Notes: a model not told the origin generated them from the letters alone. DNA of 51,284 bases from Candidatus Borkfalkia avistercoris (GCA_019115995.1 DXCL01000020.1:1-51284), one strand, 5' to 3'. Shown: positions 23,331 to 32,653, numbered from the stretch's first letter. Made by a program: numbers and translations.

Positions 23331-24557
23331 ATGAAGAGATCGCTTATCAAAAATTATGCAAAGCTCATCGCGCGCGTGGGCGCCAATATCCAAAAGGGGC
23401 AGGAGGTGTTCATCACCGCCGAGCTGGAAAGCAGAGATTTTATCCTGCTGCTTGCGGAAGAGTGCTACCGCGCGGGCGCTTCCAACGTGTTCGTGGAATG
23501 GAAGTGCCAGAGGTTCGATAAACTCGCCGCGCGTTTTGAAAGCGTGCGCGCGCTCTCCTGCGTGGAGAGCCGCGAGGAGGCAAAGCTTGCTTATCAGGCT
23601 GAGACCCTTCCCGTTACCATTAAAATTTTGTCTGCCGATCCCGACGGCATGAAGGGGGCGGACAGGGAAAAGATCACCCTCGCGCAGATGGCGCGCTCGG
23701 CGATCACCAAACCGTATGCCGACGCGATGACCAACCGTCACCAGTGGTGCGTCGCGGCGGTGCCCTCGGTCGGCTGGGCGAAAAAGGTGTTCCCCGAAGA
23801 GCGCGCCAACGCCGCCGTCGAAAAATTGTGGCAGCTCATCTTAAAGACGGCCCGCGCGGACGGAAAAGACCCGCTCACCGACTGGCTTTGGCACAACCGC
23901 GAACTCAAAGAAAAGTGCGACGCGCTCAACGCGTACAAATTCGTTTCCCTCGAATACAGGAGCGCAAACGGCACGAACCTGAAAGTCGGCCTTATCGATA
24001 AGGCGAAATTCATTTCGGGCAAAAAGAGCACGGCGGACGGGAAATATTTTAATCCGAACATTCCCACGGAGGAGTGCTTTACCACCCCGAAAAAAGGAGA
24101 GGCGGAGGGCATCGCGTATGCGGTCAAACCGCTCTCTTACGGCGGAGAGCTGATCGAAAATTTTTGGATCCGCTTTGAAAAGGGACGGGCGGTCGCATGC
24201 GGCGCGGAAAAGAACGAGGCGCTGCTCAAAAGCATCATCGCGATGGACGAGGGCGCGGCGTATCTCGGCGAGTGCGCGCTCGTGCCGTACGATTCCCCGA
24301 TCAACCGCTGCGGCGTGCTCTTTTACAATACCCTGTTCGACGAAAACGCCTGCTGCCATCTGGCGCTCGGCAGGGGGTACAGCAATACGATAGAAAATTT
24401 TGCCGATTACATGAAGTCGGACTTCATTGAAATGGGCGTGAACGATTCGGATATACACGTAGATTTTATGATCGGCGCGGAGGATCTCGAAGTTACGGGC
24501 GTTACGGCGGACGGCGAGCGGGTCGCCGTGTTCAGAAACGGAACGTGGGCGATCTGA
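23331..24557 (+). CDS. M29 family aminopeptidase, copy 1
   Basis: A 408-residue metallo-aminopeptidase of the thermophilic aminopeptidase T / AmpS family, which removes N-terminal residues from peptides in the cytoplasm with two metal ions. Candidate metal ligands are visible: Glu in YLGECALVPYDSP, His in CCHLALGRG, and His/Asp in DIHVDFMIG. The ATG at 23331 with GGGAG upstream matches the start of the neighbouring copy; ATG 23310 would add seven residues. The two copies are adjacent with a 16-nt gap and clearly arose by tandem duplication. Confidence 0.9.
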   Translation: MKRSLIKNYAKLIARVGANIQKGQEVFITAELESRDFILLLAEECYRAGASNVFVEWKCQRFDKLAARFESVRALSCVESREEAKLAYQAETLPVTIKILSADPDGMKGADREKITLAQMARSAITKPYADAMTNRHQWCVAAVPSVGWAKKVFPEERANAAVEKLWQLILKTARADGKDPLTDWLWHNRELKEKCDALNAYKFVSLEYRSANGTNLKVGLIDKAKFISGKKSTADGKYFNPNIPTEECFTTPKKGEAEGIAYAVKPLSYGGELIENFWIRFEKGRAVACGAEKNEALLKSIIAMDEGAAYLGECALVPYDSPINRCGVLFYNTLFDENACCHLALGRGYSNTIENFADYMKSDFIEMGVNDSDIHVDFMIGAEDLEVTGVTADGERVAVFRNGTWAI

Positions 24558-24573
24558 TAGGGCGGAGGAAATC

Positions 24574-25809
24574 ATGCAGAAAACGATCTTGAAAAATTAC
24601 GCGAAGCTCCTCGCGAAAACGGGGCTCAACGTGCAGAAGGGGCAGGACGTTATCATCACCGCCGATATTTCGCAGGCGGAGTTCGTGCTCATATGCGCGG
24701 AGGAATGCTACCGCGCGGGCGCGCGGAAGGTCTTTCCCGACTGGACGGAGCAGTCTCTCTCCCGCATGCACGCGGAGGAGCGCTCTCTGCAACAGCTCTC
24801 GCGCGTGCTTCCATGGGAGGAGGAGAGCCTGAAATGGCAGGCCAAGACCCTGCCCGCGCACCTTTACATCATGAGCGAGGATCCCGACGGCATGCGCGGC
24901 GTCGATGCGGAAAAGTATGCCGACGCGATGCGCGCGCGCGCCGCGGTCATAAAACCGTACCGCGACGAGCGGGAAAACAAAGACCAGTGGTGCATCGCCG
25001 CCGCCGCGGGCGAGGCGTGGGCGAAAAAGGTCTTCCCCAAGGAAAAGAGCGGCGCCGGCGCCGTGGAAAGGCTGTGGCGGGCGATCATCTCCGCCTCCCG
25101 CGCGGAGGGCAATCCCATGGCGAACTGGGCGGCGCACAACAAGGAACTTTCGGCAAGGTGCGCCTACCTCAACGGGCTGGGGCTTGCTTCCCTCGAATAC
25201 GAGAGCGCGAACGGCACAAAGCTGCGCGTGGGGCTCATCAAGGAGGGCGTTTTTGCAGGCGGGGAAGAGGCGACCCTCTCGGGCGTCGTTTTTAACCCGA
25301 ACATTCCGTCGGAGGAGGTATACACCACTCCCAAACGCGGAGAGGCGGAAGGCATCGTATATTCCACGAAGCCGCTCTCCTATCAGGGGCAGCTCATTCG
25401 CAATTTTTCCGTCCGCTTCGAAAACGGAAGGGCGGCGGAGGTGCACGCCTCGCAGGGAGAGGCGGCGCTTAAAAAAATGATCGAAGCGGACGAGGGCGCG
25501 GCGTATCTCGGCGAATGCGCGTTCGTGCCGTACGATTCTCCCATCAGCCGCGCGAAGGTGCTGTTTTACAATACCCTTTTCGATGAGAATGCGGCTTGTC
25601 ATCTCGCGCTCGGCAGGGGATTCGACAACTGCGTTCGCGATTTTGAAAAGTATTCCGACGAGGAGCGCAAAGCGCTCGGCGTGAACGATTCCGCGATACA
25701 CGTAGATTTTATGATCGGCACGGACGATCTGAACATAACCGGCGTGACGGATACGGGCGCGCGCATACCCGTTTTTCAAGACGGCAACTGGGCTTTCGAA
25801 GTAAAGTAG
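24574..25809 (+). CDS. M29 family aminopeptidase, copy 2
   Basis: A 411-residue paralogue of the preceding enzyme, sharing the same landmarks: YLGECAFVPYDSPISRAKV, CHLALGRGFDN and IHVDFMIGTDDL. GGCGGAGG lies before the ATG. Divergence is spread along the length, mostly in the first 150 residues, so the copies may differ in peptide preference. A strong terminator follows. Confidence 0.9.
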   Translation: MQKTILKNYAKLLAKTGLNVQKGQDVIITADISQAEFVLICAEECYRAGARKVFPDWTEQSLSRMHAEERSLQQLSRVLPWEEESLKWQAKTLPAHLYIMSEDPDGMRGVDAEKYADAMRARAAVIKPYRDERENKDQWCIAAAAGEAWAKKVFPKEKSGAGAVERLWRAIISASRAEGNPMANWAAHNKELSARCAYLNGLGLASLEYESANGTKLRVGLIKEGVFAGGEEATLSGVVFNPNIPSEEVYTTPKRGEAEGIVYSTKPLSYQGQLIRNFSVRFENGRAAEVHASQGEAALKKMIEADEGAAYLGECAFVPYDSPISRAKVLFYNTLFDENAACHLALGRGFDNCVRDFEKYSDEERKALGVNDSAIHVDFMIGTDDLNITGVTDTGARIPVFQDGNWAFEVK

Positions 25810-25832
25810 CGCGCCGCGCGCGTTAAAAAACG

Positions 25833-25874
25833 AGCGCCCCTTCTCCCGAATATTTCGGGAGAAGGGGCGCTTTG
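25833..25874. terminator. Bidirectional terminator
   Basis: A perfect 18-bp stem (25833-25850 with 25854-25871) with a 3-nt loop and TTT on the + side, between convergent transcription units. Confidence 0.85.
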
Positions 25875-25891
25875 CGCATTCCGTCCGTCTA

Positions 25892-27523
25892 TTAATAGAG
25901 GCGTTTGGGCGCCTTTGTTTCGGGCGCGGAAGGGGCGCCGTCGTACAGACTCACTTTTTTGAAAAAGAAAGCATGGAGCGCCGCGCACCCCGCTACGCTC
26001 AGCGCGGCGAAGACAAACAGCGGTATGAAGCCGTATGCGCCCGCAAACAAGGTGATCGCGAGCATGCCCATCGTCAGTACCATGCCGCCGAAGGAAAGGA
26101 TCAGCACGGGCACGCTGTTTTTTACGGCAGACATTTCGTTCTGCCAGTCATATTTGGGGAATTTATAATTCAGGAATGTTCCGAACATCGAAATAAAGGC
26201 GCAGTAGGCAACGGGCGCCGCGATCAGCGCCGCCCACATCAGCGGGCCGGCATGCGCCTGCACGCATACGATGACGGAAAAGATAAGCGCTACGGGCGCG
26301 GAAAATACAAAGCCGACTGCCGTTTTTGCGAGAAGGATCGTCTTTGCGGGCAGCGGCAGAGAGCACATGATCCAGCGGGATTTGCCTTCCATGGAAAGAG
26401 AAGATGCCGAGGGGAAGGTCATTCCTGCAAAAATCAGGCCCGCCGCGCCGAAAATGTAGCCGAAGGCCTGGGGCGGGATGCCCTCCTCCGTCAGCCCGGA
26501 AAGCAGTTTAATGGGGTCGAAGATGAGCATGGCGATCGCGGCGATCAGCAGGAGCAGCGCGCCCCCGATCGAGTTCATGAGGTATACTGAGGATGAAAAC
26601 AGCCGCTTGATCTCCTTTTTGAAGAGCGCGCCGAAGGCGCCGCTCTTGCGGATCTGCTTTTCTTTGAAGGCGACGCCGGCGCTTTTCGCCGCAAGCCGGG
26701 TGCATATTTTTGCATAGAAAGGGGCGGTGACCGCAATGAATACGGCTGCCGCGGCGATGTTCGCGCCGATGAAGGCAAACAGCGCCCAGATTTTGCCCGC
26801 AAACGCCCATGAAACGAGCATGGCGGGCGGATAAGCCTTCCCCGCGATCGCTTCCGCGAGGGCGTTCATGTCCGGCTCCTGAGAATTGGCGCCGAAGGAA
26901 ACGGCAAAGCTGACGGCGAATATTGCGATAAAAAAGAGGATCCCGAGCAGGCTTTGCAGCAGGTTTTTGTAGCGGAAACGCGCCGTCAGCGCGGTGATCG
27001 CCGTTCCGATCGCCGTCGCCGCCGCGAGGGGCAGCAGGGGAGAAAAAACCACCGCCGCGAGCATTGCGATCAGTTTATAAAACGTAAAACCCGTCGCGAC
27101 GAAATACACGATAAAAGCGGGCGCGCAGACGAGCAGAACGAAGGCAAAGTCGACGATATACGATACCGCCAGCCTCGACGCGATGACCGCCGCTTTCGTT
27201 ACGGGCAGGCTCATCACGGCGTCGTGGTCTTTTGCGGCAAACAGCATGGAACAGCCGCGTATCAGAGAAAAAATAAACGAAACGAGCGAAGCGATCGCGA
27301 CCGCAAACGCGGGGATCGAGCCCGCCGCGCCCTGCGCCGCAAAAGCCAGCGCGATCATCACGTCGTAAAATGCGAGCAAGATCACGGCGAAGGCGATGAG
27401 CGCGATCGCGCCGCCCGCCCGCTTTTTTGCGCGCAGATCGTCGGAATACTTCAATTTGTTCAGCCCGAAGGCGCCCATAAGCTGTACCCTCGCGAGCACG
27501 AGCCATTTTGCCTTAGCCTTCAT
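25892..27523 (-). CDS. ABC exporter membrane subunit
   Basis: A 543-residue polytopic protein with roughly twelve hydrophobic segments, for example AIALIAFAVILLAFYDVMIA, and a hydrophilic centre carrying KEKQIRKSGAFGALFKKEIKRLF, a pattern of large ABC-2-like exporter permeases in Bacillota. It overlaps the 3' end of the ATPase gene by 11 nt on the same strand, so the two proteins form one transporter. Substrate unknown. Confidence 0.8.
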   Translation of the reverse strand: MKAKAKWLVLARVQLMGAFGLNKLKYSDDLRAKKRAGGAIALIAFAVILLAFYDVMIALAFAAQGAAGSIPAFAVAIASLVSFIFSLIRGCSMLFAAKDHDAVMSLPVTKAAVIASRLAVSYIVDFAFVLLVCAPAFIVYFVATGFTFYKLIAMLAAVVFSPLLPLAAATAIGTAITALTARFRYKNLLQSLLGILFFIAIFAVSFAVSFGANSQEPDMNALAEAIAGKAYPPAMLVSWAFAGKIWALFAFIGANIAAAAVFIAVTAPFYAKICTRLAAKSAGVAFKEKQIRKSGAFGALFKKEIKRLFSSSVYLMNSIGGALLLLIAAIAMLIFDPIKLLSGLTEEGIPPQAFGYIFGAAGLIFAGMTFPSASSLSMEGKSRWIMCSLPLPAKTILLAKTAVGFVFSAPVALIFSVIVCVQAHAGPLMWAALIAAPVAYCAFISMFGTFLNYKFPKYDWQNEMSAVKNSVPVLILSFGGMVLTMGMLAITLFAGAYGFIPLFVFAALSVAGCAALHAFFFKKVSLYDGAPSAPETKAPKRLY

Positions 27524-28244
27524 TTTTTTCGAGGACCTCCAAAAATACCGATTCCAGGCTCTCGTCGCCGCGTACCCGGTCGATGTCGCCGCCGGCGACC
27601 AGCTTGCCGCCCTTGATTATGGCGATCTTGTTGCAAAGTTTTTCCGCCACGTCTAATACGTGCGTGGAAAAAAAGATCGCCGCGCCCCGCGCGCACAGCT
27701 CTTTGAACACCTCTTTCAGGCGGAACGCCGCCTCGGGGTCGAGCCCCACGAACGGCTCGTCCAGCACGAACAGTTTGGGCTCGTGCAGGAGGGCGCCGAT
27801 CACGGCGAGCTTTTGCTTCATGCCGTGCGAGTAAGAGCCGATCAGCGAGCCCAGATCTCCGCGGATGCGGAACATGTCGGCATATTTTTCTATGCGCGCC
27901 CGCCTGTCCTGATCGGAAACGGCAAAGACGTCCGCAATGTAATTCAGATACTGTATGCCCGTCAGAAATTCGTACAGGTCGGGGTTGTCGGGGATGTACG
28001 CCGTTACGGATTTGCACGCCACGGGGTCTGCCCTGACGGAGTTCCCGCACACGTATATTTCGCCTTCCGTAAAATCCATCACGCCCGTTACGGCGCGCAG
28101 GGTGGTCGTTTTGCCGGCGCCGTTCTGCCCGATAAATCCGTAAATGTCGCCCGCGCATACTTCGAGGGAAAGTCCGTCTACCGCGCGCTTGTTTTTGGAA
28201 TAGCTCTTGGAAAAATTTTCGATCCTGAGTATTGCGTCCTGCAT
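27513..28244 (-). CDS. ABC transporter ATP-binding protein
   Basis: A 243-residue ATPase that powers the adjacent membrane subunit. Walker A is GQNGAGKTT (about residues 39-47), the signature is SYSHGMKQK and Walker B is LFVLDEPFVGLDP. The sequence is of the CcmA/drug-exporter subfamily rather than a sugar importer. AGGAGG lies a few nucleotides before the ATG, and a 17-bp-spaced promoter is upstream, divergent from the aldo/keto reductase gene. Confidence 0.93.
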   Translation of the reverse strand: MQDAILRIENFSKSYSKNKRAVDGLSLEVCAGDIYGFIGQNGAGKTTTLRAVTGVMDFTEGEIYVCGNSVRADPVACKSVTAYIPDNPDLYEFLTGIQYLNYIADVFAVSDQDRRARIEKYADMFRIRGDLGSLIGSYSHGMKQKLAVIGALLHEPKLFVLDEPFVGLDPEAAFRLKEVFKELCARGAAIFFSTHVLDVAEKLCNKIAIIKGGKLVAGGDIDRVRGDESLESVFLEVLEKNEG

Positions 28245-28282
28245 GGAGCCTCCTTTTGCGGAGAATGCCTCCGCCGCGTTCT

Positions 28283-28311
28283 ATACTATCATACGGGCGG
28301 CGCGATGTCAA
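28283..28311 (-). promoter_or_regulatory. Promoter of the ABC exporter operon
   Basis: On the - strand TTGACA (28306-28311) and TAGTAT (28283-28288), 17-bp spacer. Confidence 0.65.
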
Positions 28312-28342
28312 TAAATTTAACAAAATTATTGCGCCGATACGG

Positions 28343-28371
28343 TTGCGGCGCGCGGGCAAAGCTGTTATAAT
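28343..28371 (+). promoter_or_regulatory. Promoter of the aldo/keto reductase gene
   Basis: TTGCGG (28343-28348) and TATAAT (28366-28371) with a 17-bp spacer; TGT just before the -10 gives an extended element. Confidence 0.7.
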
Positions 28372-28399
28372 GGTAAAAAAGCGGAAAAAGGAGAAGGGT

Positions 28400-29320
28400 A
28401 TGAAGAGGATACAACTCGGCGGCAGCAGCGTGAGCGTTCCCGCGATCGCGGTCGGCTGCATGCGGCTCAACGGCATCGGCAAAGAGGAGCGGAAAAGCTT
28501 TATTTCGTCCGCGATCGAGCAGGGCATGAACTTTTTTGATCATGCGGATATTTACGGCGGCGGGGAGTGCGAAAGGGTTTTCGGCGAAGCGGTCAAAGAG
28601 CTGAAACTGCCGCGCGAGTCGCTCTTTTTGCAGTCGAAGTGCGGTATCGTGCCGGGAGTGATGTTCGATTTTTCCGAAAAGCACATCGTGGAAGCGGCGG
28701 AAGGTTCCCTCAGGCGGCTGGGAACGGATCATCTCGACAGTCTGCTCCTGCATCGGCCCGACGCGCTCGCGGAGCCCGAAGAGGTTGCCTCCGCCTTCGA
28801 TAAACTGCAAAGGGAGGGCAAGGTGCGGTATTTCGGCGTTTCCAACATGCACCCCGCCCAGATAGAACTCATCAGGAGCGCCGTAAAGCAGCCGCTCGTT
28901 GCAGACCAGCTGCAATTTTCGCCCACGAACGCCACGATGATCTCCAACGGCATAGAGGCGAACATGCTCACGGACGGAGCCGTTTCGCGAGACGGCTATA
29001 TCCTCGAATACTGCCGTCTGCACGGCATTACGATACAGGCGTGGTCTCCGTATCAGTACGGGTTTTTCGAGGGCGTATACCTCGGCAGCGACAGGTTCCC
29101 CGAGCTGAATAAGGTCATCGGAGAGATCGGCGAAAAATACGGCATAGAAGATGTGGCAGTGGTCGCCGCGTGGATCCTGCGCCACCCCGCGGGCATGCAG
29201 ATGATCGCGGGAACGATGAACCGCAAGAGGCTTGCCGCCATAGCGAAGGGCGCAGACGTGACCCTTTCGCGCGAGGAATGGTATAAAATTTACATTGCGG
29301 CGGGGCATATCCTGCCGTAA
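28400..29320 (+). CDS. Aldo/keto reductase, YdhF/YcsN-like
   Basis: A 306-residue NADPH-type oxidoreductase with a TIM barrel. The catalytic tetrad is visible as Asp47 and Tyr52 (FDHADIYGGGE), Lys near 80 (LQSKCGI) and His near 113 (LLLHRPD). The cofactor-binding end contains MIAGTMNRKRL. The frame is open back to 28232, but AAGGAGAAGG directly precedes ATG 28400 and the promoter lies between, so 28400 is the start. Substrate not predictable. Confidence 0.9.
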   Translation: MKRIQLGGSSVSVPAIAVGCMRLNGIGKEERKSFISSAIEQGMNFFDHADIYGGGECERVFGEAVKELKLPRESLFLQSKCGIVPGVMFDFSEKHIVEAAEGSLRRLGTDHLDSLLLHRPDALAEPEEVASAFDKLQREGKVRYFGVSNMHPAQIELIRSAVKQPLVADQLQFSPTNATMISNGIEANMLTDGAVSRDGYILEYCRLHGITIQAWSPYQYGFFEGVYLGSDRFPELNKVIGEIGEKYGIEDVAVVAAWILRHPAGMQMIAGTMNRKRLAAIAKGADVTLSREEWYKIYIAAGHILP

Positions 29321-29371
29321 CTTCGCTGCCGCCGTTCGGCGGCAGATTTTTTGCATGCTCGGAGGGGCTTT

Positions 29372-30190
29372 ATGGAAAAAGAAAGCGCGCAGGCGCGCTT
29401 CAAAAATCTGCTTCTGCTCTTTGCTCTGTTTATGAAGATCGGGCTCTTTACGTTCGGCGGCGGTTATGCGATGATCAGCCTGATCCGCAGGGAGTTCATC
29501 GAAAAGCGCAAATGGGTCACGGCGCCCGAATTTACAGACATGATAGCGATCTCCGAATCCACGCCGGGGCCGCTCGCCATCAACAGCGCCACCTATGTCG
29601 GCTACAAGATAGGGGGCTTTTGGGGCGCGCTGTGCGCGACCGTCGGCGTGGTCATCCCGTCGTTCGTCATCATCTATATCATCTCCCTTTTTCTGGAACG
29701 CTTTTTGGCACTGAAAGCCGTTGCCGCGGCGTTTCGGGGGATACAGGTCGCCGTAGCGTTTCTGATTCTCTCCGCGGGGATTAAAATGTTTAAGGAAATG
29801 GAAAAGAAGCCCGTTACCGTCGTCATGGCGGCGCTCGTGTTCGCCGTCATGATCGTGCTCGATGTTTTTGCGCTCTCCTTTTCCTCGGTCTATCTCATTC
29901 TCATCGGTGCGGGCGTGGGGCTCGCCGCCTATTTCATAGGCAGAGCGGCAAAACATAAAAAGCAATTCTCCGCCGCGGACGGATCGCCCGCGAACGACGG
30001 AAGCGGTGGCGAAGCAGGGGAAGCCCCTGAGGAGAGCGAGAGCTTATGCGAATCAGATTTACCCGCCGGTGAGAGGAAAACGCTTCCCGGGGCGCCGCCG
30101 TCGGGCGGGGGCGACGGAGCAGGCGAAGGAGAAAAGGTCGGGACGGAAGGCGAAGAAAAGAACGGGGCAGACGGGGAGGCGTTGAGATGA
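29372..30190 (+). CDS. Chromate transporter family protein, half 1, with long acidic tail
   Basis: A 272-residue membrane protein of the CHR family; short CHR proteins work as pairs and are annotated as chromate exporters, though their real substrate is often unknown. Family landmarks: FTFGGGYAMISLIRREFIEKR (about 26-46), SESTPGPLAINSATYVGY and the GALCATVGVVIPSFVI segment. Residues about 205-272 form a hydrophilic Gly/Glu/Ser-rich tail not present in the partner and not usual in the family. GGAGGGG precedes the ATG; the partner gene overlaps the stop by 4 nt. Confidence 0.88.
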   Translation: MEKESAQARFKNLLLLFALFMKIGLFTFGGGYAMISLIRREFIEKRKWVTAPEFTDMIAISESTPGPLAINSATYVGYKIGGFWGALCATVGVVIPSFVIIYIISLFLERFLALKAVAAAFRGIQVAVAFLILSAGIKMFKEMEKKPVTVVMAALVFAVMIVLDVFALSFSSVYLILIGAGVGLAAYFIGRAAKHKKQFSAADGSPANDGSGGEAGEAPEESESLCESDLPAGERKTLPGAPPSGGGDGAGEGEKVGTEGEEKNGADGEALR

Positions 30191-30756
30191 TCTATCTGAA
30201 ACTTTTTCTCATATTCTGCAAAATAGGCGTCGTTTCCTTCGGCGGCGGGTACAGCATGCTCCCGATGGTGCAGGACGAGGTTGTGTCCCGCGGGTGGCTC
30301 ACGGAGAGCGAGCTGATGAATTTTATCGGCGTGGCGGAGTCTACGCCCGGGCCGATCGCCGTCAATCTGGCCACCTTTATCGGCTCGTCGCAGGCGGGGA
30401 TCCTCGGTGCGCTGTGCGCGACCGTCGGCGTGGTGCTGCCTTCCTTTGTCATCATTCTCATCATAGCGGCTGTTTTCCGCACTTTTCTCAAAAACCGCGT
30501 CGTGCAGGGCGCGCTCGTCGGGATCCGAGGCGTCATCGTCGGGCTCATCTGCGCCACGGGACTGTGGCTTGCGGTGCAGCTGCTGTTTCTTACGGGCGAG
30601 GGCGGCGGCTTCGGCTTCGACTGGCGCGCGCTCGTCATCGCGGCGGGGCTCACTGCGGAAGCGATCGTCTTAAAAAAATGTTTTAAGCGTTCCGCGTCGC
30701 CGATCATGCTCATTCTCACGGCGGCGGCGCTCGGCGCGCTGCTGTACATGATATGA
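30187..30756 (+). CDS. Chromate transporter family protein, half 2
   Basis: A 189-residue partner of the preceding protein, starting in its stop codon (ATGA). It has the same landmarks: VSFGGGYSMLPMVQDEV, VAESTPGPIAVNLATFIG and GALCATVGVVLPSFVIIL, with about five to six membrane helices and no tail. The pair should form a hetero-oligomeric transporter. Confidence 0.9.
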   Translation: MIYLKLFLIFCKIGVVSFGGGYSMLPMVQDEVVSRGWLTESELMNFIGVAESTPGPIAVNLATFIGSSQAGILGALCATVGVVLPSFVIILIIAAVFRTFLKNRVVQGALVGIRGVIVGLICATGLWLAVQLLFLTGEGGGFGFDWRALVIAAGLTAEAIVLKKCFKRSASPIMLILTAAALGALLYMI

Positions 30757-30824
30757 GCTTTTTGCCCGCTTTTGCGGAAATATATCAAATGAGTTTTGCG
30801 CGCCGTGTTTTGAATTTGGCACAT

Positions 30825-30867
30825 AAAAAAACGGGAGCCCCGCATCGATGCGGGTACTCCCGTTTTT
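30825..30867. terminator. Bidirectional terminator
   Basis: A long stem (ACGGGAG... with ...CTCCCGT, inner CCGCAT/ATGCGG) flanked by A6 and T5, between convergent genes. Confidence 0.85.
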
Positions 30868-30885
30868 ACTTTACATTCCGCCTTG

Positions 30886-31398
30886 TCAGACGATCTCGAT
30901 CTGACAGGCGCGCATGGCGGCGAGCGCGTTGCCGTGGCTTGCTGGCGTTACACCTGCGCAGCAGTCGGCGCGCACGCAGATCCGCGTTTCGGGGCTGAAC
31001 GCCTTTGCGAGCAGCGCGTTGGAGATCACGCAGATGTCCGTGCACAGCCCGATCAGTTCAACGCTTTCGTAACCGCCGCTCTTTATCTTTTCCGCAAGCC
31101 TCACGCTGCCGAAGGTCGGCTTATCGATCACTTCCCCGAAAACGGGGATCTCGTCCGCGATCTGCCAGCCGCTGCTCCCTTTTATGCAGTGGGGCACGGG
31201 CAGGTTTTTCCCTTCCGAGGTGGAGAGGTAATCGTCCGCATGCGTGTCGCGCGTGTATACGATCTCTTCGCCCGCTTCTTTTGCGGCGAGTATGCGCTCG
31301 CGTACGTTCTGTACGATGCCCTGCGCCTCCGCCGTGCCGAGCGCGCCGCGGATAAAGTCGTTTTGCATATCTATGACGGCAAGCAGACGTTTTTCCAT
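30886..31398 (-). CDS. pncA: Nicotinamidase / isochorismatase-family cysteine hydrolase
   Basis: A 170-residue hydrolase that probably converts nicotinamide to nicotinate in NAD salvage. The catalytic triad is Asp10 (AVIDMQNDF), Lys93 (VIDKPTFGS) and Cys123 (GLCTDICV). Metal-site residues Asp51 and His53 (DTHADD) and His70 fit nicotinamidase better than other family members. It is the third gene of a - strand operon, starting 2 nt after the SGNH hydrolase stop. Confidence 0.82.
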   Translation of the reverse strand: MEKRLLAVIDMQNDFIRGALGTAEAQGIVQNVRERILAAKEAGEEIVYTRDTHADDYLSTSEGKNLPVPHCIKGSSGWQIADEIPVFGEVIDKPTFGSVRLAEKIKSGGYESVELIGLCTDICVISNALLAKAFSPETRICVRADCCAGVTPASHGNALAAMRACQIEIV

Positions 31399-31399
31399 A

Positions 31400-32005
31400 T
31401 TAGTCGATAAAGGGGCGGATTTTTTTGATGAGATTATCCGCGATCAGCCGCGCGGCGCGGTGGGTGGGGTGAATGCCGTCCGGCGAATATGCCGAAACGC
31501 TCACCGCCTGCGATACGCCCGCAAAGATCTCGTCGAGCGCGATATACGCGTCGGCATACTTCTGCGCCGCCGCTTTTACCGCCGCAACTACTTCGTTGAA
31601 TTCGCGGCGCATGCGCTTTTTGTCGGGCACGTCCAAAAGAAATGGCTCCGCGATCACGAGTTTCGCACCCGAAGCTTTGATCTTTTCCGCCACGGCCGCA
31701 TAGCATTCGGCAAATTTCTGCGCGTCAAAATCCGCGCCGTCCGTATATTTATGCCACACGTCGTTGACGCCCGCAAGGAGAACGACGACGTCCGCCTTTT
31801 CCGCAAGGCATTCGTCCAGCCGGGCGGCAATGTCCGCAATGCGGTTGCCCGTCACGCCCCTGTTCGCGAACGTGAATTCCTTGTCTTCGTACAGCGGGCG
31901 CAGCTTTTCCGCCAAAAGCGATACGTATCCGTCGCCGAGGTCGGAGGGCACGCTTCTGTCGCGGCCCGCGTCTGTTATGGAATCTCCGATAAATAAGATC
32001 TTCAT
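31400..32005 (-). CDS. SGNH/GDSL-family hydrolase
   Basis: A 201-residue esterase-type enzyme. Block I is FIGDSIT with nucleophile Ser9, the Gly block is NRGVTGNR, block III is LAGVNDVW and block V is DGIHPT with the Asp/His pair. No signal peptide is visible, so it acts in the cytoplasm; likely substrates are acyl or acetyl esters of sugars. The start overlaps the pyrophosphatase stop (ATGA). Confidence 0.9.
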   Translation of the reverse strand: MKILFIGDSITDAGRDRSVPSDLGDGYVSLLAEKLRPLYEDKEFTFANRGVTGNRIADIAARLDECLAEKADVVVLLAGVNDVWHKYTDGADFDAQKFAECYAAVAEKIKASGAKLVIAEPFLLDVPDKKRMRREFNEVVAAVKAAAQKYADAYIALDEIFAGVSQAVSVSAYSPDGIHPTHRAARLIADNLIKKIRPFID

Positions 32006-32538
32006 TTTACACCCTCGATCATTTTTTTGTAGTTATCGATGCTTTTTTGGATAATGGCGAGCGCGCTGTCTCTGCCCATGATCTCCCTGACGGCGGTCGC
32101 CTTGTGTTCGAGCGCCTTGTACACCTCAAAAAAGTGGTGCATCTCTTCAAAGATATGGCGGGGCAGCTGAGAAATATCGCTGTAAATGTTATAAGTCGGT
32201 TCTCTGAAAGGAATCGCAATGATCTTCTCGTCCATCTTGCCGTCGTCCATCATGTTGATCACGCCGATGGGGAAGCACTCCACGAGCGTGGCGGGAAGGA
32301 TCGGCTCGCTGCACAGCACCAGAACGTCCAGCGGGTCGCCGTCGTCGGCGAGCGTCCGCGGGATAAAACCATAGCTTGCGGGATATACGGTGGAAGTATA
32401 CAAGACCCTGTCCAGCCTGAGTACGCCCGTCTCTTTATCCAGTTCGTATTTGCTCTTGGAGCCTTTCTGGATCTCGATGTAACACATAAAATCTTCTTTT
32501 TTTATGCGTTCTTCCGCAATATCGTGCCAAATGTTCAT
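32002..32538 (-). CDS. ppa: Inorganic pyrophosphatase, family I
   Basis: A 178-residue soluble enzyme that hydrolyses pyrophosphate. The family I signature DDGDPLDVLVL (about residues 65-75) with its three metal-binding Asp is present, as are YPASYGFIPRT and the substrate-binding ELDKETG start. AGGTAG precedes the ATG at 32538. First gene of the ppa-SGNH-pncA operon. Confidence 0.93.
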   Translation of the reverse strand: MNIWHDIAEERIKKEDFMCYIEIQKGSKSKYELDKETGVLRLDRVLYTSTVYPASYGFIPRTLADDGDPLDVLVLCSEPILPATLVECFPIGVINMMDDGKMDEKIIAIPFREPTYNIYSDISQLPRHIFEEMHHFFEVYKALEHKATAVREIMGRDSALAIIQKSIDNYKKMIEGVK

Positions 32539-32653
32539 GATAACTACCTGCTTTTTTTATTATTTTAACACAGAATGCGGTGTTTCGCAATACTTGCGGA
32601 AAAATTTAAATAAAAAAATAGCAAAAGTTTTTTGTAAAAAGTCGAAATTAACT

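Noticed and set aside
28289-29965. A 558-codon reverse frame across the aldo/keto reductase and chromate transporter genes
   Set aside because: Both + strand genes have strong motifs and ribosome sites; the reverse frame is rich in His, Arg and Asp as expected of an antisense shadow.
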